Assembly (NCBI GenBank): GCA_947073765.1
Contig: CAMTMZ010000005.1
Span: 1 to 64,000, forward strand
Length of the DNA: 64,000 nt
Reading direction: 5' to 3'
DNA from: an uncultured Bacillota bacterium
GTDB lineage: Bacteria > Bacillota > Clostridia > Oscillospirales > Oscillospiraceae
Both the position numbers and the translations under genes were made by a program. Of this stretch, positions 34,398 to 43,643 are shown piece by piece. The stretch's first letter is position 1, and the number at the start of each line of letters is the position of its first letter. Below the pieces are notes generated by a model that was given only the letters and a program-made list of their open reading frames with translations, made no database searches and was not told the DNA's origin.

Positions 34398-35255
34398 CTA
34401 TGCTCCAATCAATGCTTGATAACCGCCGCCATCGGACACTGAGGTGGGAGACAGAGCCACCAACATTGGCCCAATCCTCTGTCCGTCTAACTCCATCCTA
34501 TCTACCCGCACAGCCAGCAGTAATCCATGGTCCACACCTACGCTGCGGTAGGGCAACAGTCGGAACCGGGACTTCCACTCCCCTGTCCCCAAGCGTGTTA
34601 AGGCTCCAGTGGGATTGCGCAGATCAACGAGGCTGGGGCGCTTCCCTTGGGGAAAAAGCTGGCCCAGCCGCTCCCCCTCCGCCACCACAACCGGTTGACC
34701 GGATACCGGATCCGTGAGGGTGTTCCCTGTATCCACCAGAGCTGTAAGATCTGCTGTATTTTCTCCCAAATACAGTTTTATGTTCACCAACTCTCCACTC
34801 GTGGCGCTGTGTCGGGCCAGCCGTTGAAACACCAAGGTGAGCACACCATAGCAGACCGCCGCTGACAGCAGCACCACTTTTAAATCCAACGCAGAGTAAA
34901 ACACCCCTTTGCCCAAGGACAGCCCTGTTCCCCCCATCAGTCCAATTGCCACCACCCCTCCTCCAAAAGCAAAGGTAAGCGCCACGAAAAGGACTCCTTG
35001 ACGAAGCAGGCGGCGGCTCCCACCATAAGATACCAGCATCATAAGGACCACAGACGCCACACGGCATACCGGATGGGATAGAAAGCCCAGGCCAGGCAGA
35101 AAAATCGCCACCGCATATAATCCTCCCAGAGCTGCCCCCAAAGCAAAGCGCCATCTGCGCAGTGGTTCCCCCGCCAGCCGTGCGGCAGCCAGAAGAAGCA
35201 AATAGTCCACAAGGGTATTGAGAAAAAACAGCGTATCTACATAGATTACTGTCAT
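34398..35255 (-). CDS. spoIIGA: Sigma-E processing peptidase SpoIIGA
   Basis: 285 residues: five membrane helices in the first half, and an aspartic-protease-like C-terminal half with the catalytic [10 protein letters not shown] box (about residue 185). It cuts pro-SigE once septation has finished. ATG 35255 is preferred over the open frame to 35276: GGGGGGAGAGG lies before it. It is directly followed by sigE, the classic spoIIG operon order. Confidence 0.93.
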   Translation of the reverse strand: MTVIYVDTLFFLNTLVDYLLLLAAARLAGEPLRRWRFALGAALGGLYAVAIFLPGLGFLSHPVCRVASVVLMMLVSYGGSRRLLRQGVLFVALTFAFGGGVVAIGLMGGTGLSLGKGVFYSALDLKVVLLSAAVCYGVLTLVFQRLARHSATSGELVNIKLYLGENTADLTALVDTGNTLTDPVSGQPVVVAEGERLGQLFPQGKRPSLVDLRNPTGALTRLGTGEWKSRFRLLPYRSVGVDHGLLLAVRVDRMELDGQRIGPMLVALSPTSVSDGGGYQALIGA

Positions 35256-35281
35256 GTCCTCTCCCCCCTTCGGCACGTCCT

Positions 35282-35316
35282 ATTATAGGAGCTTGACCGG
35301 AAAAAAGCGGTCACAA
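35282..35316 (-). promoter_or_regulatory. Possible spoIIG-type promoter with long spacer
   Basis: On the minus strand TATAAT (35282-35287) is 23 bases from TTGTGA (35311-35316). The B. subtilis spoIIG promoter has a similarly long 22-base spacer and depends on Spo0A. A TGTCGGG stretch at 35343-35349, five of seven to a 0A box, lies just upstream. Confidence 0.4.
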
Positions 35317-35369
35317 TTTTGATAGGGCTTTTTGACGGTTTCTGTCGGGATCGCTTTTTTCAAATACAC

Positions 35370-35427
35370 TTGACTTTTCCTTTATATCCTGCTATAATAT
35401 CGTTACGCGATATTATAAAACGATATT
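35370..35427 (+). promoter_or_regulatory. PadR-controlled promoter with operator half-sites
   Basis: TTGACT (35370-35375), 17 bases, TATAAT (35393-35398). Overlapping its end is AATATCG (35396-35402), five bases, CGATATT (35408-35414), with a third half-site CGATATT at 35421-35427. Such dyads fit PadR-type autorepression. Confidence 0.65.
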
Positions 35428-35444
35428 TAGAGGGAGGTGTGCCT

Positions 35445-35762
35445 ATGGCAGGACGGGAAAAGGGTCCTCTGACCGAGCCCATGTATTATGTCCTCATGTC
35501 CTTTCTGCGCCGGGAGATGTGCGGCACGGAGATCGCTGAATTTGTGGAGCACAAAACAGCGGGCCGTGTCAGCCTGGGCCCTGGAACGCTTTATACCCTT
35601 CTAGCCAAGTTCCAGGATGAGGCGCTCATCGCAGAAACTGGCGTAGATGGCCGCAAACGTACCTATCAAATCACGCATAAGGGCCGTCAGGCCTTCCAGG
35701 AGGAGCTGAACCGTCTGCGCTCCTGCGTGGAGGACGGCCTGTCGTCATTGGACGGGGGGTAA
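35445..35762 (+). CDS. PadR family transcription repressor
   Basis: 105 residues. A winged helix-turn-helix (GTEIAEFVEHKTAGRV, then LGPGTLYTLLAKF) and a C-terminal dimer helix. The start at 35445 with AGGGAGGTG replaces the longer open frame from 35319. It is followed after 26 bases by a DUF2812 membrane protein, a common pairing in Clostridia; these repressors often respond to membrane or envelope stress or drugs. The effector is unknown. Confidence 0.88.
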   Translation: MAGREKGPLTEPMYYVLMSFLRREMCGTEIAEFVEHKTAGRVSLGPGTLYTLLAKFQDEALIAETGVDGRKRTYQITHKGRQAFQEELNRLRSCVEDGLSSLDGG

Positions 35763-35788
35763 TCCCCTATCAGAAAGGAGGTACTGTC

Positions 35789-37024
35789 ATGACTGTAAAA
35801 AAACCTGTGCCCTGTTCTCTCTATGACATTCAAGGTATTCAGGAGTGGCTAGACGAAATGGCCCTCCAGGGCCTTTTCCTGGAGGAGTTTACCCGCCAAA
35901 AGGACAGGGCTGTTTTCCGGACAGGTGACCCAAAACCGCTGCGCTACCGGCTCGACCCCGTCGGTAAAAGCAAAAACAAAGACAAGGATCGGGAGGAGCC
36001 CTATGCGCAAATGGGCTGGAAATTTGTAGACTGGATTCCTCAGTGGTATTACATCTTTTCCTCCGACAATCCGGAGGCCCCGGAGCTGTACACCGATCCC
36101 CAGTCTCTGTCCGTATCCATGGATCATATGATCCGGCGAAAGATCAAAACCTATATTTCAATTTCACTGCTCTGGTTCTTTTTAATTGCGCTGCTTATTT
36201 TTATCTCTTCTCACAGCTTTCTTTTGAACCTGCTTCTGTGGGGGTATCCCCAGGACCTGTTTTATATGATCCTTCTCCCCATCATTACGGTAATCGCTGC
36301 TCTGATTCTGGCTGTTAACATACGAAGGATCTTAAAAATTCGTAACACTTTGGCCCAGGGCCTGCCCCTGAAAGCAAAAAAGCGCTGGAACCGGCCTCTA
36401 ATGCTTGTGATATGGCTTCCTATCTACATTTTGCTGCTCGTGGTCCCTAGGCTTATCCTCCCCTCATCGAGATGGGAGACATTCAGTCCGGAAAACGCCG
36501 CGCTGTCCCACCAGTGGCCCACCATTGCTCAGCTGGAAGCGGTTGCTCCCTCTCCCCTGGAGCAGGAACCGGAGGCGGACGGCTACGTCAGGGTCAACAC
36601 CTCCCCCTTCGCCCCGGTGCAGGAGTTTACATACTACCATCCCCTTCGCGTGCCGCAATATCCCACTGACTTCTCCACTACCATCCACTACATCCAGGCC
36701 AGCTCCCCAAAAACAGCCAGGTGGATTTACCAACTGACGCTTGAGGAGCGGGCTGACCAGCTGAAGCAGTGGCAAAAGCCCACATATGTCTCCCACATTA
36801 CTGACCTAGACCCCTTCGCCCCTCAGAGCTGGCCCGGCCTGGACCGGCTGGAGGTAGCCAGCTTTCGCGCCGGCGGACAAAGGGGCTGGACCTTTGCCGC
36901 TCTGCGGGGACAGGATATTCTGCTGGTCAGCTACAGGACCCTCTCCCGGTGGGAAGACTGCCTTCCTCTCTTCCTGGAGGCACTTGACAGGGAAATAATC
37001 CCACAATCCACATCCATAAACTGA
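35789..37024 (+). CDS. DUF2812 membrane protein
   Basis: 411 residues: a DUF2812 N-terminal domain (about 1-110) with the WLDEMALQGLFLEE start typical of the family, three hydrophobic helices at about 121-143, 155-175 and 207-226, and an extracytoplasmic C-terminal domain of about 180 residues. Pairs with PadR genes and probably is the regulated product. Function is unknown. AAAGGAGGT precedes ATG 35789. Confidence 0.82.
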   Translation: MTVKKPVPCSLYDIQGIQEWLDEMALQGLFLEEFTRQKDRAVFRTGDPKPLRYRLDPVGKSKNKDKDREEPYAQMGWKFVDWIPQWYYIFSSDNPEAPELYTDPQSLSVSMDHMIRRKIKTYISISLLWFFLIALLIFISSHSFLLNLLLWGYPQDLFYMILLPIITVIAALILAVNIRRILKIRNTLAQGLPLKAKKRWNRPLMLVIWLPIYILLLVVPRLILPSSRWETFSPENAALSHQWPTIAQLEAVAPSPLEQEPEADGYVRVNTSPFAPVQEFTYYHPLRVPQYPTDFSTTIHYIQASSPKTARWIYQLTLEERADQLKQWQKPTYVSHITDLDPFAPQSWPGLDRLEVASFRAGGQRGWTFAALRGQDILLVSYRTLSRWEDCLPLFLEALDREIIPQSTSIN

Positions 37025-37040
37025 GGTGATCCTGCGATAA

Positions 37041-37067
37041 AACGGGGCGGCCGGCGGCCGCCCCGTT
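37041..37067 (-). terminator. Terminator of the comEC-holA-rnmV group
   Basis: A perfect 12-bp stem (AACGGGGCGGCC with GGCCGCCCCGTT, loop of three), then TTTT on the minus strand; its end overlaps the rnmV stop at 37066. Confidence 0.85.
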
Positions 37068-37659
37068 AAGTGTCATTCAATATCTTCTCCGTCTCCTCCC
37101 GGCTGTAGCAGCTGTTGAGTATCGCCAGCAAGGCGTTGGCAGACATGTGCTCCGGCAGCTCCAGCCGCTTCAGCAGAGCCTGTCTCTTTTCGGCGCTCCC
37201 CTCTCCTCCAGACAGCCCAGCGGCAAACAGGTCTCCCTTTGTCACCAGCGCCTTTGAACGCTCCGGCGGACAGCTTTCCTCCAAAAAAGTGGCTCCCGCA
37301 CGGCGAAGAACCCGCTCCAGCACAGAGGGCGGCATACCCTCCACCCCCAGTTTTCCCTCTCTTCCCGGCCGGCGCTTGCGCCGCTCCTTACCGTAGATAT
37401 CCGGGATATAGGCGTGTTTTAAATACTGTGCGGGAATAACCCCCTTGATTCGGTTGCGAATTACAAACCCCGCTCCGTCGGAATCGGTGAATACCACCAA
37501 TCCCCGGCGGCGGGCCGCCCGGTCCAGCAGAATCATTTTCTCCGGGTCCTTAAATATCCGAAATCCTCCTGTTTCCAGGATGAGCGTATCCACCACCTGA
37601 GACAGTGTGTTTTTATCATACCGGCCCTCCACCACAATAGCTTCCCGGATGTGCAGCAT
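37066..37659 (-). CDS. rnmV: Ribonuclease M5
   Basis: 197 residues: a Toprim domain (1-100) with Glu in IVVEGRYD and FTDSDGAG, and a DUF4093 C-terminal half. It matures the 5' and 3' ends of 5S rRNA. The C-terminal Lys/Arg-rich stretch (KERRKRRPGREG) contacts RNA or ribosomal protein L18. It sits 11 bases downstream of holA. Confidence 0.9.
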   Translation of the reverse strand: MLHIREAIVVEGRYDKNTLSQVVDTLILETGGFRIFKDPEKMILLDRAARRRGLVVFTDSDGAGFVIRNRIKGVIPAQYLKHAYIPDIYGKERRKRRPGREGKLGVEGMPPSVLERVLRRAGATFLEESCPPERSKALVTKGDLFAAGLSGGEGSAEKRQALLKRLELPEHMSANALLAILNSCYSREETEKILNDT

Positions 37660-37670
37660 ATTTTCCTCCT

Positions 37671-38699
37671 TTACGCCGAATTCGCCAGCTCCAGCAGCAG
37701 TGTGGTCATCAGCTCCTTTGCGTCCTGTCCGGTGGACTTCATAGCCAGGTCAGTTTGAGCGCAACGGATTACCGCCTGGCGGCACCACGGCAGAGAAAAG
37801 CGCCGAGCGCTGTTCATCAGCCGGGTAGCCGGGTAGCTCATCCCCCATAGGCTGCTGACATAGTCAGCCCCCTTTCCCTGCTGCAGCGCCAGCCGGGCAG
37901 AGTATAGCTTGCGCATCTGCTGGCCAAAGGCTCCCATAATTTCATAGGGCGTGCGCTGCATACGGTACAGCTCTCCCAGGGTAGCTGCCGCCTCATCGTA
38001 GCTGCGCTCCCCGATCGCATCGGCGATGCGGAACACCACCGCGCTGAGCTGAGGGGTGGCCACCGCCTCAATATCCGCCCGGGTAATTTGTCCCCCTTTG
38101 GCGTAAGCGGCGATCTTCTCAATCTCCTGCTGGAGATTTTGCATCAAATCCCCGCACAGCTCTATCATCTCGCCGCACAGCCTGGAGTCGATGTCCTTGC
38201 CCAAAGCCCGGAAGTGGCGGCGAATCCAGCTCCGCAGCTCCGACGCCTCCTGCCGCGTAAAGTTCACCACCGTTCCGTGCTCCTTCAGCACCGCGGCCAG
38301 CTTGGTCCTGGAGTCTGGCTTGTACTCCAGCACATCATAGACAAACACGAGGCAGCAGTAATCGGGCAGGTTGGACAGAATTCGGACATATTCCTCCTTA
38401 TCCCCCGATTTGAATAAGTCAAAATCGGTAACTTGAATCAACGTCCGTTCCGCCATCATCGGCAGGCAGTCCACTGCCTCCTCCAGAGCATGGGGAGACA
38501 TCTCCCTGGCGCTGAGATCGTGCCGGTTAAACTCCCCCAGTCCCCCGGTTAGGACAGCCTCCCGCAGGCGGCTCAGGTAATGGTCCCGCAGATAGGTCTC
38601 CTCCCCATGGAACATATAAAGCTGCCCCGGTTTTCCCTCAGACAGGTTCTGTTTCAGCTTCTCAAATCCGGCGGTATCCGGCTTCTTCCTGGGCGGCAT
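37671..38699 (-). CDS. holA: DNA polymerase III delta subunit
   Basis: 342 residues. Clamp-loader subunit that opens the sliding clamp. Recognised by the N-terminal FHGEETYLRDHYLSRLRE block, the DYCCLVFVYDV strand, and the C-terminal RQAVIRCAQTDLAMKSTG helix of domain III. Lies between comEC and rnmV, all transcribed leftwards with short gaps. Confidence 0.92.
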   Translation of the reverse strand: MPPRKKPDTAGFEKLKQNLSEGKPGQLYMFHGEETYLRDHYLSRLREAVLTGGLGEFNRHDLSAREMSPHALEEAVDCLPMMAERTLIQVTDFDLFKSGDKEEYVRILSNLPDYCCLVFVYDVLEYKPDSRTKLAAVLKEHGTVVNFTRQEASELRSWIRRHFRALGKDIDSRLCGEMIELCGDLMQNLQQEIEKIAAYAKGGQITRADIEAVATPQLSAVVFRIADAIGERSYDEAAATLGELYRMQRTPYEIMGAFGQQMRKLYSARLALQQGKGADYVSSLWGMSYPATRLMNSARRFSLPWCRQAVIRCAQTDLAMKSTGQDAKELMTTLLLELANSA

Positions 38700-38724
38700 T
38701 GTTTCATCCTCCGTTTTTCACTTC

Positions 38725-41025
38725 TTATCCCTTTAACAGCACCTCTATCGTTCCGTAGAGATCGGTGCGGTATATCTCAGCTCCGGATCGGTCCAAGGTC
38801 TCCAAGGCGTCCATGCCCGGGTGCCCGTATTTGTTGTTCAGCCCCACAGAAATCAGGACCAGCTCCGGCGCTACTGTCTTCAAAAGCTCTGGCGTGTTAG
38901 AGGTATTCGAGCCGTGGTGACCCGCCACCAGCACATCCACGCTGGGCAGATCCACGGCCCCCATCAAACGAAGCTCCCCGTCCCGCTCCATATCCCCGGT
39001 AATCAGAACTTCGGAGCTCCCTGCCTGAGCCAGCAGACTCAGACCCAGCTCATTTGCCGTCCCCACCTCAGACATAGGTGGAAAAACGGTTATGGCGCCA
39101 TCTCCCGCCTCAAAATAAGTCTCCCGCTGAATAAAATGAACCGGGATACCCTTCTCCTCCGCAGAAGTGAGGATGGCCATCCGAAGGGGATCTTCCTCAT
39201 CCACATCCGGCAGAACAATCTCCGCCACATTTACTCGGCCCAGAAGCTGTGGAATACCGTTGGCATGGTCGGCATGATAATGGGACACCACCAGCAAGTC
39301 AATGTTGCTGCGGCCCAAACCCTGCAAATAGTTGGCGGCCACGTCACCCGGGTTGTCCCGGCTGTCTCCACCGCAATCCACTAGGGTGAGGAAGCTGCCT
39401 GTCCGAACAAAAACACCCTGCCCCTGGCCCACATCCAGAACGGTCACTGCCATATTGCCCTGATAGAAGGTAGAGCGAGTCAGCACTATAGCCAGCGCCA
39501 GTCCTGCCCCACCGGCGGCCAGCGGTATCCACACTGGACGTCTCCCCTTCTCCCGAACAAAAATCAATACCAGGATATAGACCAGCACCAGCCAGGCCTG
39601 GTAGTATACCGACTCCAAGGGCAGGGCCGCCAGGGCCGGCTTAGCAAGCTCCCCCACAACCCATTGCAGATAGCGGGCCAGCCATGTAAAGGGACCTGCC
39701 AGAACAGCCGCCAGCCCAGGCAGAAAAACGGCCAGCGCCCCTATTCCAAGGCCTCCCAGAAACAAAAATCCAATGGCCCACAGGGTAAGCAGATTAGACA
39801 ATGGGGCAATGAGAGAAACGATGTTGAAATGAATCGCCACCAATGGTACCGTAAGCACCGACGCTCCAAGGGTGGCAGACAGACTGGAAATTACAAAATA
39901 CAGTATTGCCCGCATCAACCTTGTTCCACGGCTTTTGGCCCGCTTGTCCAGATCAAACAGCCTCAACAGCCACTCCTGTATCCGGTCAGATACCAGCAGA
40001 ATGCCAGCCACCGCCGTAAAAGACAGCTGAAGTCCAACATGGGCGGCAGAAAAGGGATTGACCCACAGCAACAAGAACAAGGCAAACGCCAGAGAGGTGG
40101 GCCCGTCCCGCTCCCGGCCCAGCAGAGGCGCTAATTGGAGCATGAGAATCATTACCGCCGCCCGAAGTACAGAAGGGGTGTTGCCGGCGATGCCACAGAA
40201 TAACACTATCCACAAAATGGTGAACAGCGCGGTAACCCGTTTTCCCCGTCCCAGAAGCGCGGTGAGCAGACTGGCCAAAAATGCCAGATGCATCCCAGAC
40301 ACCGCTACCGTATGGCTCAGCCCTGCCCGCTCCAGAGAGGTGGTAAACTCATCGGTAAGATTGTCCCGGTTGCCTGTTACCAGAGCCTGTATAAAGCCAG
40401 ACACGTCCTCCGGAAAGGCGGTGTCAATGCCCATTTTTAGTGTTTTAGAGGCCCAGGCGGCAAAATACCTGGGAGAAATAACACTCGGGTGTTCCACCTC
40501 CAGCCGACCGTAGGCCGTAGCTCGTAAAAATATCCCTTTGGCAGTGTAATAGGTAATCTTCTCCCCGGCAAAGGTACGGTCTCCCAGGGTGCAGTGGGCA
40601 ATGGTTTTGATCCAGTCCCCGGGGCGCAGCTGTGCCCCCTGCCCATCGGTGTAAAGAATTGCGGATACCTTTCCCCACCGCTCCGTCCGTGCCTGAACCA
40701 GAATAGTATAGCCGCCGTAGGTTCCCTCCTGGGGCCAGTCGGCCACCGTGGCCGTCAGGTGGACGGTGCGGCCGTCCAGCTCCCGGGCAGGCTGGAAAAA
40801 CACCGCCATATACAGCGCCGTCCACAAAAACCCCACCGCCAAACCGGACAGAATCAGCAGCGTCCGTGTTCGTGCGCGGCTTTTCTTACGGAGCAGCAGC
40901 GACAAAAGCAACGTTGTGACAACCAATCCTCCGCCCAGCAAAGGCAGCCAGGCGTCCAATCCGCCGTAAATGGCAAGGAAAACTGCCGCCGCAAAGGAGA
41001 AGGCAAAGGTGGCCAGTATGCGCAT
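38725..41025 (-). CDS. comEC: DNA uptake channel ComEC/Rec2
   Basis: 766 residues. A first hydrophobic block, then an OB-like extracellular domain (about 70-190), the competence domain with many helices (about 215-470: SGMHLAFLASLLTALLG) and a C-terminal metallo-beta-lactamase domain (about 520-760) with SHYHADHANG and the later HHGSNTSN metal ligands. It moves single-stranded DNA into the cell and may cut one strand. No other com genes are visible; holA is adjacent. Confidence 0.92.
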   Translation of the reverse strand: MRILATFAFSFAAAVFLAIYGGLDAWLPLLGGGLVVTTLLLSLLLRKKSRARTRTLLILSGLAVGFLWTALYMAVFFQPARELDGRTVHLTATVADWPQEGTYGGYTILVQARTERWGKVSAILYTDGQGAQLRPGDWIKTIAHCTLGDRTFAGEKITYYTAKGIFLRATAYGRLEVEHPSVISPRYFAAWASKTLKMGIDTAFPEDVSGFIQALVTGNRDNLTDEFTTSLERAGLSHTVAVSGMHLAFLASLLTALLGRGKRVTALFTILWIVLFCGIAGNTPSVLRAAVMILMLQLAPLLGRERDGPTSLAFALFLLLWVNPFSAAHVGLQLSFTAVAGILLVSDRIQEWLLRLFDLDKRAKSRGTRLMRAILYFVISSLSATLGASVLTVPLVAIHFNIVSLIAPLSNLLTLWAIGFLFLGGLGIGALAVFLPGLAAVLAGPFTWLARYLQWVVGELAKPALAALPLESVYYQAWLVLVYILVLIFVREKGRRPVWIPLAAGGAGLALAIVLTRSTFYQGNMAVTVLDVGQGQGVFVRTGSFLTLVDCGGDSRDNPGDVAANYLQGLGRSNIDLLVVSHYHADHANGIPQLLGRVNVAEIVLPDVDEEDPLRMAILTSAEEKGIPVHFIQRETYFEAGDGAITVFPPMSEVGTANELGLSLLAQAGSSEVLITGDMERDGELRLMGAVDLPSVDVLVAGHHGSNTSNTPELLKTVAPELVLISVGLNNKYGHPGMDALETLDRSGAEIYRTDLYGTIEVLLKG

Positions 41026-41117
41026 GTCCTCTCCCCTCCTCCGCTTTTCTTAAAGGGTATCATGTTTGGATAAAAATTGCAAGTAGAGTGCGGCAGCTCC
41101 GGCATACTTCCCCCCAC

Positions 41118-41146
41118 TTGCCATCCCTCAAAAAATATGATAAAAT
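41118..41146 (+). promoter_or_regulatory. Promoter-like pair for mrnC
   Basis: TTGCCA (41118-41123), 17 bases, TAAAAT (41141-41146), 30 bases before the mrnC start. Confidence 0.5.
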
Positions 41147-41176
41147 CAACCCACTTTCCGAAGGGAGCCCTTATGT

Positions 41177-41578
41177 ATGACCGACTACTTTCATCTGAAT
41201 ATGGACAGAGATGGACTTCTGTCCCTGTCCACCCTTGGGCTGGCTCACTTGGGAGACGGGGTTTATGAAGTGATGGTCCGCTCCTGGCTGGTGCTCCATG
41301 GCAAAGCCAAGGCAAAAGACCTCCACAGGGCCACCGTACAGTATGTGGCCGCTCCCGCCCAGGCAGAGCGGTTTGAACGCATCCGCCTCCTCCTCACTGG
41401 CACGGAGGAGGACGTCTTCCGACGGGGCCGCAACACCGCCCCTCACTCCGTCCCCAAGGCGGCCAGCCGGGCGCAATACCAGACCGCCACCGGGCTGGAG
41501 GCCCTCTTTGGCTGGCTGTACCTCCAGGGAAAAACAGAACGGCTGAACGAGTTGTTTTCAATCATGATGGAGGAATGA
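41177..41578 (+). CDS. mrnC: Mini-ribonuclease III
   Basis: 133 residues, one RNase III domain without the usual dsRNA-binding domain. The metal-binding block LAHLGDGVYEVMVR and the later TATGLEALFGWLYLQG (Glu) are present. In B. subtilis it matures 23S rRNA. ATG 41177 with AAGGGAG upstream. Its stop overlaps the next small frame by 4 bases. Confidence 0.92.
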   Translation: MTDYFHLNMDRDGLLSLSTLGLAHLGDGVYEVMVRSWLVLHGKAKAKDLHRATVQYVAAPAQAERFERIRLLLTGTEEDVFRRGRNTAPHSVPKAASRAQYQTATGLEALFGWLYLQGKTERLNELFSIMMEE

Positions 41579-41700
41579 TCTGGGCCCTGTGTAAAATGGG
41601 CGTTCAGCCCTGCTGCCAGCGCCAGGATTTTCCGGGCTGGTTTGAGCGCTGGCTCACCGACGGGGACAGCGTAGACTATTACGCGGAATTTCCTTATTAA
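41575..41700 (+). CDS. 41-residue possible protein coupled to mrnC
   Basis: Starts with ATGA overlap of the mrnC stop (shared bases 41575-41578), with GGAGG inside the mrnC end. The frame runs 41 codons, beginning MIWALCKMGVQPCCQ and ending DYYAEFPY, and has codon use like its neighbours. No helix, three Cys. Not recognised; coupling argues for a real product. Confidence 0.5.
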   Translation: MIWALCKMGVQPCCQRQDFPGWFERWLTDGDSVDYYAEFPY

Positions 41701-41752
41701 CCTTCGGGCGGCCACCGGCCGCCCCTGCAAATCATCCCAGGAGGTGATCCCC

Positions 41753-43543
41753 ATGCCTTTAGACGCGCTGTGCCTGTCCGGCGTCATTCATGAACTGAAT
41801 ACTACCCTGTCTGGTTCCCGGGTGGACAAACTCTACCAGCCCGGCCGGGACGAGGTAATCCTGGTCCTGCGGACCCAGGGAGCAGGCAATGTCCGCCTTC
41901 TGCTGTCCGCCAACCCGGCCCATCCCCGGCTCCACCTCACCACCCTGCCCCTGGAGAACCCGGAGAAGCCCCCCATGTTCTGCATGCTGCTGCGCAAGCA
42001 CCTGTCTGGAGCCCGGCTGCTGGAGATTATCCAGCCCCCTCTGGAGCGGGTGGCCGTCCTGCGCTTTGAGGCCCTCAATGAGCTGGGCGACCGGGTGGAA
42101 CGCCGCCTCATCCTGGAGGCCATCAGCCACAAGACCAACCTCATCCTCCTGGACGGCGATGGGCGCATTCTGGACTGCATCCGCCACGCGGGGGCGGATC
42201 TCTCGAATCAAGCGGCCACTGGAAGCAGCGCCCCGCGCATCCTTCAGCCAGGGATGTTCTATCGGCTCCCTGCCAATGTTGACAAGGCAAATCCCCTTAC
42301 CATAAGCCGGGAGGACATGGATGTCCTTCTCTCTTCCGCCCCAGAGGAGTGCCAGGCGGACAAATGGCTGCTGGACACCTTCGGCGGTCTCTCCCCTCTT
42401 CTCTGCCGGGAGCTGGCTCACTGTGCGGGCGGTGCTACCGACGTGCGGCTGAATGTTCTGGGCCCGGAGGGCAGAGCACGTCTGCTGGACCGACTGGAGG
42501 AGCTGCGAAATACGGTTAAGAAATTTTGCTGTATACCTACTATGATCTCTATGGAGGCCCGCCCCCGCGATTTCACCTTCCTCCCCATAGGCCAGTACGA
42601 GGGGACCGCCCAAATCGACCGTTGGCCCGCCTTCTCCCCCATGCTGGACGCCTTTTTTGAGCAGCGGGAGCGGCAGGACCGGGTCAAGCAGAAGGGTCAG
42701 GACCTGATTAAAGCGGTCACCAACGCCCGGGACCGCACCGCCAGGAAGATCGGCCATCAAGAAAAGGAGCTGGCCGCCACCAAGGACCGGGACCGGCTGC
42801 GCCAGCTGGGAGATATTCTCACCAGTAACTTTTATCAGGTGCAAAAAGGTATGGCCTGCCTGCGGACGGTGGACTTCTACGATCCCGAGGGCAAGGATAT
42901 TGAAATCAAGCTGGATCCCCTTCTCACCCCTCAGCAGAACGCCGCCAAATATTATAAAGACTACAACCGGGCCAAAAAGGCAGAGGAGATGCTCACCATC
43001 CAGCTGGAAAAGGGACGGCGAGAGCTGGACTACCTAAACAGCGTGCTGGAGAACATCTCCCTGGCCGAGGGGGAGCGGGATCTGGCGGAGATCCGCCAGG
43101 AGCTGACGGACACCGGCTACCTCCGCCGCCCCTCCAAGTCCAAGGACCGGGGCAGACGAATTACCTCCAAGCCTATGGAATTTATGTCAACCTCCGGCCT
43201 GCGTATCTCTGTGGGCAAGAACAACAGCCAGAACGACCAGCTCACCTGCAAGCTGGCGGGCAAGGGGGATATCTGGTTCCACACACAAAAGATTCACGGC
43301 TCCCATGTCATTTTGTGGACTGAGGGCGGCCAGCCAGACCTGCAAAGTATAAATGAGGCCGCCATCTTGGCCGCCTGGTTCTCCCAGGCCCGGGACAGCA
43401 GCAAGGTCCCGGTGGACTACACCCCGGTGCGTTATGTAAAAAAGCCCGGGGGCGCCCGGCCCGGTATGGTGGTCTATACCACCTATGAGACCGCCCAGGT
43501 CACCCCCGACGGGGAGCTCGCCAAGCGGCTGCGGGTGAAATAA
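41753..43543 (+). CDS. rqcH: Ribosome quality control protein RqcH (NFACT)
   Basis: 596 residues. NFACT-N domain (1-180), helix-hairpin-helix part, long coiled coil (about 280-440), and NFACT-R (about 465-570: DIWFHTQKIHGSHVIL). RqcH adds C-terminal alanine tails to chains on split 50S subunits after stalling, marking them for degradation. The frame from 41744 lacks a site; ATG 41753 has AGGAGGTG six bases before it. Older names are FbpA and fibronectin-binding protein. Confidence 0.93.
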   Translation: MPLDALCLSGVIHELNTTLSGSRVDKLYQPGRDEVILVLRTQGAGNVRLLLSANPAHPRLHLTTLPLENPEKPPMFCMLLRKHLSGARLLEIIQPPLERVAVLRFEALNELGDRVERRLILEAISHKTNLILLDGDGRILDCIRHAGADLSNQAATGSSAPRILQPGMFYRLPANVDKANPLTISREDMDVLLSSAPEECQADKWLLDTFGGLSPLLCRELAHCAGGATDVRLNVLGPEGRARLLDRLEELRNTVKKFCCIPTMISMEARPRDFTFLPIGQYEGTAQIDRWPAFSPMLDAFFEQRERQDRVKQKGQDLIKAVTNARDRTARKIGHQEKELAATKDRDRLRQLGDILTSNFYQVQKGMACLRTVDFYDPEGKDIEIKLDPLLTPQQNAAKYYKDYNRAKKAEEMLTIQLEKGRRELDYLNSVLENISLAEGERDLAEIRQELTDTGYLRRPSKSKDRGRRITSKPMEFMSTSGLRISVGKNNSQNDQLTCKLAGKGDIWFHTQKIHGSHVILWTEGGQPDLQSINEAAILAAWFSQARDSSKVPVDYTPVRYVKKPGGARPGMVVYTTYETAQVTPDGELAKRLRVK

Positions 43544-43550
43544 CAGCGTC

Positions 43551-43590
43551 AAGCGGCTGGTTCTGAACCAGGACAGCCGCTTAATTTTTT
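43551..43590 (+). terminator. Terminator of rqcH
   Basis: AAGCGGCTG (43551-43559) pairs with CAGCCGCTT (43574-43582), with an inner GGTT/AACC pair, then TTTTTT at 43585-43590. Confidence 0.8.
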
Positions 43591-43643
43591 CATTTTTTTA
43601 CCGATATATGTAGTATCAATCCTCTCAAAGGAGCAAACAGCTT

